Of a stretch of 64,000 bases of DNA, positions 8,404 through 17,038 are shown one piece after another. Every line of letters starts with the position of its first letter. Position 1 is the stretch's first letter. A program made the translations under genes and the position numbers. The DNA is from Bacillus sp. ISL-51 (GTDB lineage: Bacteria > Bacillota > Bacilli > Bacillales > Bacillaceae). Location of the stretch: the NCBI RefSeq assembly GCF_018613535.1, contig NZ_JAGGQB010000012.1, forward strand, positions 124,001-188,000, written 5' to 3'. The notes beneath the pieces were generated by a model. That model was not told the origin of the DNA, searched no databases, and saw only the letters and a list, made by a program, of their open reading frames with translations.

Positions 8404-8835
8404 GCAGTGCACATCGAAGGCATCCGTCAGATTTTTCATAATCTCTTCCATCTCATGCCCTTCAATTTCGTGGCGGGGAATAAAATGAACGACCTCTTTT
8501 CCTTTTAAAAGCGCCATTGACGGGGATGAAGGTTCCTGGCCGGTAAAATATTCACGCATTTTGGCCGTCGCTTCTTTGTCTTGACCCGCAAAAACGGTAA
8601 CGGTATGATCAGGCGCTTTATCATGCTGTAAAACAGCCTGAGTCGCAGCCGGACGGGCAAGTCCCGCGGCACATCCGCATACGGAATTGACAACGACCAA
8701 TGTCGTGCCTTCTGCTTTTCCCATAAAGCTTTCCACTTCTTCTGCAGTTGTTAGTTCCTGAAAGCCGGCGCCTGTTAACTCGCGGCGCATCGGCACGACC
8801 AGCTGGCGCATATATTCTTCATAAGCCATTGACAT
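8401..8835 (-). CDS. brxA: Bacilliredoxin BrxA (YphP)
   Basis: 144-residue thioredoxin-fold protein of the DUF1094/YphP family. The active site is the unusual CGC motif in VNSVCGCAAGLARPA (Cys53, Cys55). BrxA removes bacillithiol from S-bacillithiolated proteins formed under oxidative stress, for example MetE and OhrR (established for B. subtilis). The bacillithiol biosynthetic genes bshA and bshB1 are also in this window, near 63 kb. ATG 8835 is used, with AGAGGGGG upstream; a second ATG is two codons in. A terminator-like hairpin lies between the SD and the start (see separate entry). Confidence 0.95.
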   Translation of the reverse strand: MSMAYEEYMRQLVVPMRRELTGAGFQELTTAEEVESFMGKAEGTTLVVVNSVCGCAAGLARPAATQAVLQHDKAPDHTVTVFAGQDKEATAKMREYFTGQEPSSPSMALLKGKEVVHFIPRHEIEGHEMEEIMKNLTDAFDVHC

Positions 8836-8890
8836 AAAAAAGCCCCCTCTAAAAATCCTTATATAAAGTCAAGGATACTATAGAGAGGGC
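8836..8890 (-). terminator. Terminator-like hairpin containing the brxA ribosome binding site
   Basis: On the minus strand GCCCTCTCT (8890-8882) pairs with AGAGGGGGC (8850-8842), nine pairs with one G-U, and ATCCTT pairs with AAGGAT inside. Six T residues then lead directly into the brxA ATG. It has the form of the ilvD terminator, but the 3' arm is also the brxA Shine-Dalgarno. Transcripts reading through from ilvD would carry a masked brxA start. Confidence 0.75.
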
Positions 8891-8917
8891 CGGAATTCAA
8901 ATGTTCAATCCGTCAAT

Positions 8918-10594
8918 TTAAATTTTCATGATGCCGCCTGTGTTGGCGCTTGTTACGAGTTTTGAATACCGGGCAAGGTAGCCTGTTTTCACTTTCGGCT
9001 CAAACCCCTTCCAGTTCTCTTTGCGTCTTTCCCATTCATCTTGCGGTACTTGTACGTCAAGTGTCCGCTGTTCAATGTCAACGATGACATGGTCGCCGTT
9101 TTCAACGAAAGCAAGCGGTCCGCCTTCAGCGGCTTCCGGTGATACGTGGCCGATCGAAAGGCCGCGGGAAGCTCCTGAAAAACGCCCGTCTGTAATCAGC
9201 GCCACCTTCGGCCCAAGTCCCATGCCGACAATCTGTGAAGTCGGAGCCAGCATTTCCGGCATGCCCGGTCCGCCCTTTGGTCCTTCATAACGGATAATAA
9301 CTACGTCGCCTTCTTTTACTTTGCGGTTAATAATACCTTCAAGAGCTGCGTCCTGTGAATCGAAGACGACAGCAGGCCCTTCATGTCTTGTAATCCCGTC
9401 CTGAACGCCGCCTGTTTTAATAATGGCGCCGTCCGGAGCTAAGTTTCCAAACAGCACGGCCAGCCCGCCTTTTTCAGTAAACGGTTTTTCGAGCGGATGG
9501 ATGACATCGTAATCTTTCACCTCATGACCGGCAATTGTTTCTCCAAGCGTTTGTCCTGTTACAGTCAGCGCGTCAAGATGAAGCGCGCCTTCTTTTTTGG
9601 CCAGTTCATTCAGCGCCGCCGATACGCCGCCGGCTTCATGCAGGTCTTCAATAAATACGTCAGAAGCCGGGGCAAGTTTTGCTAAATGCGGCACGCGCTC
9701 CGCCACTTCATTGATGCGTTCCAAGGAGTAGTCAACGCCCGCTTCATTAGCGAGGGCAAGCGTATGAAGCACAGTATTTGTTGAACCGCCAAGCGCCATG
9801 TCTAACGCAAACGCGTTGTCGATCGCTTTTTCAGTTACGATATCTCGCGGCTTAATGTCCTTTTTGATGGTATCCATCAATTGAGCTGCTGATTTTCTCA
9901 CAAATTCCCTTCGTTCCAGTGAAGCAGCAAGAATCGTTCCGTTGCCCGGAAGCGCCAGTCCGAGTGCCTCAGACAGACAGTTCATAGAGTTTGCGGTAAA
10001 CATACCTGAACAAGATCCGCATGTCGGACAGCCGAACTGTTCCAGCTCCTGGAGGTCGCTTTCGCCGATTTTTCCCGCTTGGTATGCTCCGACGCCCTCA
10101 AATACTGAAGAAAGAGAAATTTTGCGGCCGTCACTTGTTCGGCCCGCAGCCATCGGTCCGCCGCTGACAAAAATCGTCGGAATGTTGATCCGCATAGCAG
10201 CCATCAGCATTCCCGGCGTGATTTTATCACAGTTCGGAATACAAACCATTCCGTCAAACCAATGGGCTGAGACGACCGTTTCCACTGAATCGGCAATGAT
10301 TTCACGGCTTGGCAGCGAATATCTCATTCCGATATGCCCCATGGCGATTCCGTCGTCTACGCCGATAGTATTAAATTCGAAAGGCACTCCGCCTGCTTCT
10401 CTGATTGCTTCTTTTACGATTTTTCCAAATTCCTGCAAGTGAACATGCCCGGGAACGATATCGATGTATGAATTGCAGACCGCAATAAACGGTTTGCCGA
10501 AATCCTCTTCTTTAACGCCTGCTGCGCGAAGAAGGCTGCGGTGAGGCGCTCTGTCAATTCCCTGTGTGATCATGTTACTGCGTAATTCTGCCAT
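8918..10594 (-). CDS. ilvD: Dihydroxy-acid dehydratase IlvD
   Basis: Fe-S enzyme that dehydrates 2,3-dihydroxy acids to the 2-keto acid precursors of valine, leucine and isoleucine. ATG 10594 is chosen (558 residues, [20 protein letters not shown]) because AGGGGGATCACC lies just before it; an upstream in-frame start at 10618 has no such site. Cluster-ligand motifs are [10 protein letters not shown] and [17 protein letters not shown], with a further conserved block GGSTNTVLH. The ketovalerate it makes is also the substrate of PanB (this window). A CodY-like site lies upstream. Confidence 0.97.
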   Translation of the reverse strand: MAELRSNMITQGIDRAPHRSLLRAAGVKEEDFGKPFIAVCNSYIDIVPGHVHLQEFGKIVKEAIREAGGVPFEFNTIGVDDGIAMGHIGMRYSLPSREIIADSVETVVSAHWFDGMVCIPNCDKITPGMLMAAMRINIPTIFVSGGPMAAGRTSDGRKISLSSVFEGVGAYQAGKIGESDLQELEQFGCPTCGSCSGMFTANSMNCLSEALGLALPGNGTILAASLERREFVRKSAAQLMDTIKKDIKPRDIVTEKAIDNAFALDMALGGSTNTVLHTLALANEAGVDYSLERINEVAERVPHLAKLAPASDVFIEDLHEAGGVSAALNELAKKEGALHLDALTVTGQTLGETIAGHEVKDYDVIHPLEKPFTEKGGLAVLFGNLAPDGAIIKTGGVQDGITRHEGPAVVFDSQDAALEGIINRKVKEGDVVIIRYEGPKGGPGMPEMLAPTSQIVGMGLGPKVALITDGRFSGASRGLSIGHVSPEAAEGGPLAFVENGDHVIVDIEQRTLDVQVPQDEWERRKENWKGFEPKVKTGYLARYSKLVTSANTGGIMKI

Positions 10595-10643
10595 GGTGAT
10601 CCCCCTACATTCTTTCAATTGTTAGATTGTACTTTATTTTAAC

Positions 10644-10658
10644 AATTTTCAGTTTATT
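10644..10658. promoter_or_regulatory. Candidate CodY-binding site upstream of ilvD
   Basis: Plus strand AATTTTCAGTTTATT matches the CodY consensus AATTTTCWGAAAATT at 12 of 15 positions, 50 nt upstream of the ilvD ATG. ilvD is known to be CodY-repressed in B. subtilis. The core promoter elements here are AT-rich and ambiguous. Confidence 0.55.
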
Positions 10659-10840
10659 TTGGACTGATGATGTCATATCGTCAGATAAGGCCGTCCCTGC
10701 CCCTGTCTGTTTATCGGTGCATTTTTCTCTCTGTATATCGATATAAACCCTCCAAAAATTAATATTGTTACTTACTATATATAGTTTTGAATCATTTTTC
10801 AACAATATTCACAATAATTTTTATAAAAAGTGAATTCAAA

Positions 10841-10867
10841 TAAAAAAGGCGCATTTTGCGCCTTTTT
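10841..10867 (-). terminator. Terminator after ypgR
   Basis: AAAAAGGCGCA (10843-10853) and TGCGCCTTTT (10857-10866) form a strong short hairpin with flanking A/T runs, just after the ypgR stop codon. Nothing else gene-like is seen in the remainder of the ypgR-ilvD gap (10595-10840). Confidence 0.85.
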
Positions 10868-10868
10868 G

Positions 10869-12002
10869 TTATGATTGTTCTTTTTTTCTGCTCTCTGTCA
10901 TCTGCTTCCAGACAGAGCCCTTCGCCTCTTCCCCGTGCTCAATCCGCTCAATCGCCATCTTCACTTGCAGGCTTACTTCGAATTCAGGATCATCTTCCGC
11001 AGCTTTTAACGCTTCAAGCGCGCTTTCATCACCCACTTCATACAGAAACATCGCCGCGCGCCAGCGTACAAGCTTGCTTGAATCGCCGAGTGATTTGATC
11101 ATTGCCGGTATGGCGCTGGCGTCGCCGATATCTGAAAGGCAGTCGCCCGCCGTTCTTCTGACCGTCACCGTTTTATCTTCAAGCGCTTTGTATAGAAGCG
11201 GCAGCACATCTGGTTTCTCGATCATCCCTAAATAGACGACAGCTTGTCTTCTGATTGATGTTTTCGGATCATGAAGCGCCTTTTCTAAAACAGGAATATC
11301 GTCTTCCTCAGGATCCATTTGCTCAAGATGCGCATAGCGCTGTTTCCAATCTTCGTCATCCAGCATGTCAAGCGTCACTTTATAGGCTTTGCGCTGGACA
11401 GACGGTTTGGCCTCGCCTTTCTGTTGGACGGCTGCCTCTGTGAGGCGCTGAAGCCGGTCGTCACTGTAAGCTGCTTGAAGCTCTTCTGTTACATCATGAC
11501 CGATTTCCTTAAAATCTCCGAACCGGACGCCCTGTTCTTTCCAAGAGCGCTCAAAAACAACGTTTGAGGCTTCAGAACGCAGCTTTAATATGGCTTCTTG
11601 AAAGCGTTCCGGAAGGCCGAAGCGTTCTTCCCGTTCTCCGTCCGTCAGTTTCACCTGCATGGGAATGCCGCTGAACATTTGCACGAACACCTTGACTTCA
11701 CCGAATGATTCCTGTTCAGAACGGCTCTCAGTCTGCTCTGCGCTCTCCATCCCGAAGGCGGATCGAACTTGCGGCAAAATGTCCTTCCAGTCAAAGCGGG
11801 CGTTCCGTTCCACCGCCAGAAAGTCAGCAACGTGATAAACGCCTTTTACACCCTCAATGTTTAAAATGTCACGAACAACGGCCGGAGCATCTTCTGCCTG
11901 GTCCGGCTTGTAATTGTTGCTTTTTCCTGCCGGAAGCTCTTCAGTCAAAATCACTTTCATCGTATTCGGACTTGGCGTCGGCTCTATTGATTTAATCTTC
12001 AT
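10869..12002 (-). CDS. ypgR: YpgR, Nfu_N-like scaffold domain plus HEAT repeats
   Basis: 377 residues from ATG 12002, chosen because AGGAGG precedes it by 7 nt; an earlier in-frame start is not supported. The N-terminal ~85 residues (KSIEPTPSPNTMKVIL to WKDILPQVRSAF) resemble the NifU-like N-terminal scaffold domain (Nfu_N). The C-terminal ~170 residues hold HEAT-like repeats, for example RRQAVVYLGMIEKPDVLPLL and RRTAGDCLSDIGDASAIPAM, a protein-protein interaction surface. Conserved in bacilli and often annotated only as a virulence factor homologue; I know of no defined role. ypgQ follows it upstream on the same strand. Confidence 0.85.
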   Translation of the reverse strand: MKIKSIEPTPSPNTMKVILTEELPAGKSNNYKPDQAEDAPAVVRDILNIEGVKGVYHVADFLAVERNARFDWKDILPQVRSAFGMESAEQTESRSEQESFGEVKVFVQMFSGIPMQVKLTDGEREERFGLPERFQEAILKLRSEASNVVFERSWKEQGVRFGDFKEIGHDVTEELQAAYSDDRLQRLTEAAVQQKGEAKPSVQRKAYKVTLDMLDDEDWKQRYAHLEQMDPEEDDIPVLEKALHDPKTSIRRQAVVYLGMIEKPDVLPLLYKALEDKTVTVRRTAGDCLSDIGDASAIPAMIKSLGDSSKLVRWRAAMFLYEVGDESALEALKAAEDDPEFEVSLQVKMAIERIEHGEEAKGSVWKQMTESRKKEQS

Positions 12003-12073
12003 AATGGTCCTCCTATGCACACAATCTGAAACTTATTCTAACATAGTCAGCACAAGCGTTCTATTGCGCCGCC

Positions 12074-12694
12074 TTACCTTTTCTGCACCATGGCCTCTTT
12101 TTCAAACTGCGCCGCAAACCGCAAAAAAAATTCATGTCTCTCCTCCGCCAAACGCATCCCCGTTTTTGTATTCATCAAGTCTTTCAGACGGAATAATTTT
12201 TCCTCAAAATGAGCCAAAACGCAGGTTTGTGATCCGTACATCGGATGGCCCTTCGCACCGGCAAACATAAAAGCTCTGCCAATTCCGACGGCGCCGATCG
12301 CATCCAGCATGTCTGCATCCTGAACGGCTTTTCCTTCCAATGAAAGCGGCCGTTCCCGAAGCATTCCGCGGTGTCTGAAGGACATTCTCGTTATAATATC
12401 AGCGATCTCCTTAACGGTGTGGTCAGTGATTCCGAAAGCGGTCAATTGTTCCGTCACTTCACAAATGGTCAGCCTTTCGCTCTCAGACAGCTTGGCGTCA
12501 ATGACGTCATGAACCAATGCTGCCGCCTCAGCAACAAATAGATTCGCATGTTCCTCTTTTCCGATATACAAAGCAAGCTCTGCAACCCGCGAAATGTGAA
12601 GCCAGTCATGTCCAGTGCGTTCATTGATAAGCTTTTTTTTGACCCAATGCCTGATATTCTCCAACTGATCTCTTTCGTGCACTGTATCACTCAC
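12074..12694 (-). CDS. ypgQ: YpgQ, HD-domain nucleotide pyrophosphohydrolase
   Basis: 206-residue HD-superfamily protein. Metal ligands are visible as the first His in GHDWLHISRV, the HD pair in ALVHDVIDAKL, and the later Asp in VQDADMLDAIGAVGIGR. B. subtilis YpgQ has been described as a Mn-dependent pyrophosphohydrolase acting on (deoxy)nucleoside triphosphates; that function is carried over by homology. It starts 4 nt after the bsaA stop, so the two genes form an operon. Confidence 0.87.
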   Translation of the reverse strand: MSDTVHERDQLENIRHWVKKKLINERTGHDWLHISRVAELALYIGKEEHANLFVAEAAALVHDVIDAKLSESERLTICEVTEQLTAFGITDHTVKEIADIITRMSFRHRGMLRERPLSLEGKAVQDADMLDAIGAVGIGRAFMFAGAKGHPMYGSQTCVLAHFEEKLFRLKDLMNTKTGMRLAEERHEFFLRFAAQFEKEAMVQKR

Positions 12695-12697
12695 CTC

Positions 12698-13180
12698 TTA
12701 TTCGGCCAAAAGCCTTTGCACCGTGTCCTCAAGCTCCTTCGGATTGACATTGGGCGAAAAACGGCCGGCAACTTTCCCGTGCCGATCCACTACGAATTTC
12801 GTGAAATTCCATTTAACCGCCTTAGTGCCGAGCATCCCCTTCGCTTCTTCAGTAAGAAATGTAAAAAGAGGATGAGCATTTGCCCCATTGACGTCAATTT
12901 TTGCAAACATCGGGAAGGTGACACCGTAATTTTTTGTGCAGAATTCCTGAATCTCCTTCTCATTTCCCGGCTCTTGGTTCATGAATTGATTGCAGGGAAA
13001 ACCTAGTATCTCAAGCCCTTCCTGCTGATATGTATCATAAAGCTCCTGAAGCTGCTTCAGCTGAGGTGTAAAGCCGCATTTGCTCGCTGTATTAACAATG
13101 ATCATCACCTTGCCTTGAAAAGGCGAAAGGGTCATGTCTTTGCCCGTTATGGTCCTTACATTTATGTCGTAGATTGTCAT
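12698..13180 (-). CDS. bsaA: Glutathione peroxidase homologue BsaA (thiol peroxidase)
   Basis: 160 residues from ATG 13180, which has GAGGAGG 6 nt upstream; the frame extends further but without a ribosome binding site. Family motifs: NTASKCGFTPQ with the peroxidatic Cys (selenocysteine in animals), GFPCNQFMNQEPG with the Gln and a resolving-type Cys, and KWNFTKFVVD with the Trp and Asn of the active site. Bacterial members of this type usually use thioredoxin rather than glutathione, which bacilli lack. Upstream member of the bsaA-ypgQ pair. Confidence 0.92.
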   Translation of the reverse strand: MTIYDINVRTITGKDMTLSPFQGKVMIIVNTASKCGFTPQLKQLQELYDTYQQEGLEILGFPCNQFMNQEPGNEKEIQEFCTKNYGVTFPMFAKIDVNGANAHPLFTFLTEEAKGMLGTKAVKWNFTKFVVDRHGKVAGRFSPNVNPKELEDTVQRLLAE

Positions 13181-13476
13181 CTTTAGCCTCCTCATACCAT
13201 TCTTCATCCATTCTACCTGTTTTACAAAGGAAAACAAACGGAAACTGTTTCTTACAGCCCCCTTTTTCTTACCGTATAATGGAAAACGTTTTTTCAGAGG
13301 AACCAAACGGCTCTTTATTCGTCATAATAAAGAATCATCCTGATTTTTCGGCTTTTTTTCAGCCTTCCGCCCGTGCTTCTTCTTCATTTGCGGTTTATTA
13401 CGCCATGATGGATTGAAAAATGGCTTAAAAATTTCTATAATGAAGAAAATTAACGGGGAATAACGGAGGTGGCATA

Positions 13477-14382
13477 TTGCCTATTAATATACCGAATCAC
13501 CTGCCGGCTAAGCAGGTGCTTGAAAGTGAACACATATTTGTAATGGATGAAAACAGAGCGTTTCATCAGGATATTCGGCCGCAGAAGATCGTGATTTTAA
13601 ATTTGATGCCGAAAAAAATCCAAACGGAAACCCAGCTCCTCAGGCTGCTTGGGAATTCGCCCTTACAAGTTCACTTTACGTTCTTAATTCCGAGCACACA
13701 TACTCCAAAAAATACAGCAAGGCAGCATTTGGATGAATTTTACACTGTGTTTTCCAGCATCCGCCACAAACGGTTTGACGGAATGATTATTACCGGAGCG
13801 CCGATTGAGCATCTGCCGTTTGAAGATGTTTCTTATTGGGATGAATTGAAAGAAATCATGGAATGGAGCAAAACAAACGTAACTTCGACGCTGCATATTT
13901 GCTGGGGCGCGCAGGCCGGTCTGTATTACCATTACGGCATCGAGAAAGTCGAAATGCCCAAAAAAATCTTCGGGGTATTTGAGCATACCGTTCTCAAGAA
14001 ACATGAGAGATTGGTAAGAGGATTTGACGAGCTATACTATGTGCCCCATTCACGGCATACAGATATTAATACGGAGCAATTGCAATCAGCTCAGGAACTG
14101 AATGTCCTGTCCGCATCAGAGGAAGCGGGTGTCTGTTTAATCGTCTCCAAAGACGAGAAACAAATTTTCTTAACAGGACATCCGGAATATGATACCGATA
14201 CGCTTCTTCATGAGTATGAAAGAGACTTGGACAGGAATCTTCCGTCCGTTGAGGCTCCTGAGCACTATTTCGCACCCGGCGGGAAAGAACCGGTAAACCG
14301 CTGGAAGGCTCATGCGACGTTATTGTTTATGAATTGGCTGAATTACTATGTTTATCAAGAAACCCCGTATGAGTGGGATTAA
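13477..14382 (+). CDS. metA: Homoserine O-acetyltransferase (MetA family)
   Basis: First committed step of methionine synthesis: acylates homoserine. 301 residues from TTG 13477, with GGAGGT upstream. The catalytic Cys is in [15 protein letters not shown] and the catalytic His in LTGHPEYD. The acyl-CoA pocket residue is Glu111 in [12 protein letters not shown]. Published work on MetA proteins ties Glu here to acetyl-CoA and Gly to succinyl-CoA, so acetyl specificity is predicted although the family is often annotated as succinyltransferase. Monocistronic. I found no S-box in the 170 nt upstream. Confidence 0.95.
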   Translation: MPINIPNHLPAKQVLESEHIFVMDENRAFHQDIRPQKIVILNLMPKKIQTETQLLRLLGNSPLQVHFTFLIPSTHTPKNTARQHLDEFYTVFSSIRHKRFDGMIITGAPIEHLPFEDVSYWDELKEIMEWSKTNVTSTLHICWGAQAGLYYHYGIEKVEMPKKIFGVFEHTVLKKHERLVRGFDELYYVPHSRHTDINTEQLQSAQELNVLSASEEAGVCLIVSKDEKQIFLTGHPEYDTDTLLHEYERDLDRNLPSVEAPEHYFAPGGKEPVNRWKAHATLLFMNWLNYYVYQETPYEWD

Positions 14383-14606
14383 TTTTTGTTTTAAGTGATA
14401 CGGTGACAAAAATATGATAAAATACTCTTGATTCAGTATGTGCATAACAAAACTTTAAAATACTGGAACATATCAATTAAATTTAGTTTAAATATGTTGC
14501 CATGCTTATTATAAGATGATGTACTTGTGTTATGTTTATCTATAGACAATAACTCCTTACGATGCATGAAGCTTGCTTGTTGTTGATTACATTGAGGTGA
14601 ATTTAC

Positions 14607-15752
14607 TTGAATACCAATAAAAAAGTATTAATTTTGACTGCAAATTACGGAAACGGACATGTTCAAGTGGCCAAAACGCTCTATGAGCAATGTCTCCGTC
14701 TCGGCTTTCAGCATGTGACGGTTTCTAATTTGTATCAAGAGTCAAATCCGATTGTTTCAGAGGTTACTCAATACCTTTATTTAAAAAGCTTCTCAATCGG
14801 GAAACAGTTTTATCGTTTGTTTTATTACGGAGTTGACAAAATCTATAATAAACGCAAATTCAACATTTATTTTAAAATGGGAAATAAACGTTTAGGCCAG
14901 CTTGTTGAAGAGCATAAGCCGGACATTATTATTAATACATTTCCGATGATTGTCGTGCCGGAATACAGACGGAGAACCGGAAAAGTCATTCCGACGTTTA
15001 ACGTTATGACAGATTTTTGCCTGCACAAAATCTGGGTTCATGAAAATGTAGATAAATATTATGTCGCCACAGATTACGTGAAGGAAAAACTGATTGAAAT
15101 CGGCACCCATCCGAACAACGTAAAAATCACGGGCATTCCGATCAGGCCACAATTTGAGGAAACGATGCCGACAGAGCCCATTTATAAAAAATACAGCATC
15201 TCCCCTGACAAAAAAGTCCTTCTTATCATGGCGGGAGCGCACGGCGTTTTAAAAAATGTAAAAGAGCTGTGTGAAAATCTCGTAAAGGACGATCAGGTGC
15301 AGGTTGTAGTGGTATGCGGAAAAAACGGCTCGCTGAAAGAGTCACTCAGCAGCTTAGAGGCCGCCAACACAGACCGGCTGAAGGTTCTCGGCTATGTGGA
15401 AAGAATTGACGAACTGTTTCGGATTACGGACTGCATGATTACAAAACCGGGCGGCATCACGCTGACAGAAGCAACAGCCATCGGCGTACCGGTTATTTTG
15501 TACAAACCCGTGCCGGGACAGGAAAAGGAAAATGCCATTTTCTTCGAAGAACGCGGCGCTGCCATTGTGGTTAACCGCCACGAAGAAATTTTAGAGTCTG
15601 TCACCTCCCTTCTTGCAGATGAAGAGAAGTTAAACCGAATGAAGGAAAATATAAAAGGCCTTCATCTTCAGCACTCTTCCGAAGTCATTTTGCAGGACAT
15701 CATAAAAGAATCAGAAATGATGACCGGGAAGGTAAACATGGCGCTTTCATAA
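14607..15752 (+). CDS. ugtP: UDP-glucose diacylglycerol glucosyltransferase UgtP
   Basis: Processive glycosyltransferase of the MGDG-synthase type (GT28) that adds glucose to diacylglycerol. It makes the glycolipid anchor of lipoteichoic acid and, in B. subtilis, also acts as a nutrient-linked inhibitor of FtsZ assembly. 381 residues from TTG, with GAGGTG upstream. The N-terminal acceptor domain opens VLILTANYGNGHVQVAKTL. The C-terminal UDP-sugar site contains TKPGGITLTEATAIGVPVIL and PVPGQEKENAIFFEERGAA. It works at the cytoplasmic membrane face. Transcribed alone, with its own terminator. Confidence 0.96.
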   Translation: MNTNKKVLILTANYGNGHVQVAKTLYEQCLRLGFQHVTVSNLYQESNPIVSEVTQYLYLKSFSIGKQFYRLFYYGVDKIYNKRKFNIYFKMGNKRLGQLVEEHKPDIIINTFPMIVVPEYRRRTGKVIPTFNVMTDFCLHKIWVHENVDKYYVATDYVKEKLIEIGTHPNNVKITGIPIRPQFEETMPTEPIYKKYSISPDKKVLLIMAGAHGVLKNVKELCENLVKDDQVQVVVVCGKNGSLKESLSSLEAANTDRLKVLGYVERIDELFRITDCMITKPGGITLTEATAIGVPVILYKPVPGQEKENAIFFEERGAAIVVNRHEEILESVTSLLADEEKLNRMKENIKGLHLQHSSEVILQDIIKESEMMTGKVNMALS

Positions 15753-15757
15753 AATTG

Positions 15758-15788
15758 AGCACACGAACGTTTTCGTGTGCCTTTTTTT
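15758..15788 (+). terminator. Terminator after ugtP
   Basis: GCACACGAA (15759-15767) pairs with TTCGTGTGC (15772-15780), followed by a T7 run. Confidence 0.9.
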
Positions 15789-15851
15789 ATGCCTTGATCG
15801 AATCCTTTCTCATTTCTGGAAAAATAAAGATGAAAAATAGATATCGGCTGC

Positions 15852-15880
15852 TTGACGGGCGCTCCCATATGGTGTATAGT
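15852..15880 (+). promoter_or_regulatory. Sigma-A promoter of cspD, followed by a ~90-nt structured leader
   Basis: TTGACG (15852-15857) and TATAGT (15875-15880) are 17 nt apart. The implied start near 15887 leaves a leader of about 90 nt, typical of cold-shock genes. The leader contains the palindrome ACGTTTACAAACGT, a T8 run, and the small hairpin TAGCACgaagGTGCTA just before the SD (AGGAGG). Confidence 0.7.
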
Positions 15881-15978
15881 TGAACCATCATTTAACAACG
15901 TTTACAAACGTACGGTTGAATGATGACAAAATTTTTTTTAGCACGAAGGTGCTACAGTACTAGGAGGAATTAAGCAAT

Positions 15979-16179
15979 ATGCAAAACGGTAAAGTAAAAT
16001 GGTTCAATAATGAAAAAGGATTCGGCTTCATTGAAGTTGAAGGCGGAGACGACGTATTTGTTCACTTCACTGCTATCGAAGGAGATGGATACAAATCATT
16101 AGAAGAAGGACAAGAAGTTTCTTTTGAAATTGTCGAAGGTAATCGTGGACCTCAAGCTTCTAATGTTGTAAAACTCTAA
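15979..16179 (+). CDS. cspD: Cold-shock protein CspD
   Basis: 66-residue single-domain nucleic-acid chaperone. RNP1 is KGFGFIE and RNP2 is VFVHF; the surface aromatics that stack on single-stranded RNA/DNA (KWFN, FGF, FVHF) are all present. It is nearly identical to B. subtilis CspD as I recall it. It melts secondary structure in mRNA at low temperature and supports translation. The SD AGGAGG lies 9 nt before the ATG, immediately after a small hairpin. Confidence 0.97.
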   Translation: MQNGKVKWFNNEKGFGFIEVEGGDDVFVHFTAIEGDGYKSLEEGQEVSFEIVEGNRGPQASNVVKL

Positions 16180-16210
16180 ACTCAATACATGTTGATTAGA
16201 TGACAAATAG

Positions 16211-16236
16211 AGGAGAGGCGTATGCCTCTCCTATTT
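16211..16236. terminator. Shared terminator of cspD and degR
   Basis: AGGAGAGGC (16211-16219) and GCCTCTCCT (16224-16232) form a 9-bp stem with a four-base loop. It overlaps the degR stop codon; the T-run on the plus side is weak. Confidence 0.65.
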
Positions 16237-16413
16237 GATTGCTGTCTGAATCTCGATGGCTACAAGATTCTGCTTGCACCGCTGCTCGATCTCTTCGATT
16301 TGTTTCTCCATTGACGGCATTCCTTTTTTCGCCATTGTTGCTAAACTTCCCAAATCACCGTATATTTCTTTAAACGTTTGCTGAAGGATTGTTTTTAAGT
16401 CTTTATCATCCAC
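16231..16413 (-). CDS. degR: DegR, activator of degradative-enzyme production
   Basis: 60 residues from a GTG start with AAGGG upstream. It matches B. subtilis DegR, which stabilises phosphorylated DegU and so raises extracellular protease production (known in B. subtilis). There is no membrane segment; the protein is charged and probably helical (KQIEEIEQRCKQN). A sigma-D type promoter is visible upstream, linking it to the motility regulon. Confidence 0.9.
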   Translation of the reverse strand: MDDKDLKTILQQTFKEIYGDLGSLATMAKKGMPSMEKQIEEIEQRCKQNLVAIEIQTAIK

Positions 16414-16484
16414 GGCTGTTTTTCCCTTCTATACCAAGATACCCAGAATAGTAAATACGACCTAATCATTCAGGTTCAATAGTT

Positions 16485-16514
16485 ATATCGGCTTATTTTC
16501 AACATTGTTTTCTA
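16485..16514 (-). promoter_or_regulatory. Sigma-D (flagellar) promoter of degR
   Basis: The minus strand carries a perfect sigma-D -10, GCCGATAT (16492-16485). A -35-like TAGAAAA (16514-16508) lies 15 nt upstream; consensus is TAAA-N15-GCCGATAT. degR is a known sigma-D target in B. subtilis. The leader to the GTG is about 65 nt. Confidence 0.8.
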
Positions 16515-16570
16515 TTTTTTGTACATATTTATAAAAAAAATCTCCAAACTAATCACGGAGGTGTTTTTTT

Positions 16571-16828
16571 ATGGACTCTGAATTTTTTCCAAACGGACTT
16601 ACTGATAAACGCCAGCTCGAATTAGCGGTGGAAACGGCACAGAAAACAACGGGCGCGGCTACACGGGGCCAAAATTCGACCTTGGTTGAATCTGCTTACC
16701 AAGCAATTCAGGATGCCAGAACGATGTCGCAATCGAGTGAATTGGAAACCCTTGACCAAGATTTTTTACAGAAGCAGCGCATGCTTCTGGACGATTGCCA
16801 GCATCAGCTTGATGAATTCAAAAAATAA
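16571..16828 (+). CDS. ypzA: YpzA-like small protein, function unknown
   Basis: 85 residues, preceded by GGAGGTG. Acidic, Gln-rich and probably helical (TLDQDFLQKQRMLLDDCQHQ), with no membrane segment. Its position between degR and ypeQ matches ypzA of B. subtilis. I cannot assign a function. Confidence 0.75.
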   Translation: MDSEFFPNGLTDKRQLELAVETAQKTTGAATRGQNSTLVESAYQAIQDARTMSQSSELETLDQDFLQKQRMLLDDCQHQLDEFKK

Positions 16829-16856
16829 AACCGCAGTTTCTGCGGTTTTATTTTTA
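16824..16856. terminator. Bidirectional terminator between ypzA and ypeQ
   Basis: AAAACCGCAG (16827-16836) and CTGCGGTTTT (16840-16849) form a 10-bp stem with A and T runs, serving both convergent genes. Confidence 0.9.
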
Positions 16857-17036
16857 TTGATTTGTCAGCACTTTTCCGTAGGCTTTCAATTTCTCTCCTA
16901 CTGTACATTGATTAATGCAAAACGAATGGGCCTGTGTTTTTCCGAATTCCTTGCGAAAATGCTGTTTAATAAAGCAATCTTTGCAATATTCGTCCTGCAG
17001 CTCGGTCAATTCTTTAAAAATGCTTTTTTTATCCAA
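16854..17036 (-). CDS. ypeQ: YpeQ, small zinc-finger-like protein
   Basis: 60 residues with two cysteine pairs, YCKDCFIKQHF and SFCINQCTVG, plus nearby histidines, suggesting a single zinc-binding site (inferred). It begins 3 nt after the ypeP stop, so the two are cotranscribed. Function unknown; it may assist the RNase H-like YpeP, but only the linkage supports this. Confidence 0.82.
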   Translation of the reverse strand: MDKKSIFKELTELQDEYCKDCFIKQHFRKEFGKTQAHSFCINQCTVGEKLKAYGKVLTNQ

Positions 17037-17038
17037 TA

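Noticed and set aside
9942..10442. 166-codon plus-strand open frame
   Set aside because: Antisense shadow of ilvD; its composition follows the codon pattern of the dehydratase and no SD or promoter is seen.
13307..13476. S-box riboswitch before metA
   Set aside because: The 170-nt gap has no S-box helices or terminator; only ordinary AT-rich sequence and an SD.
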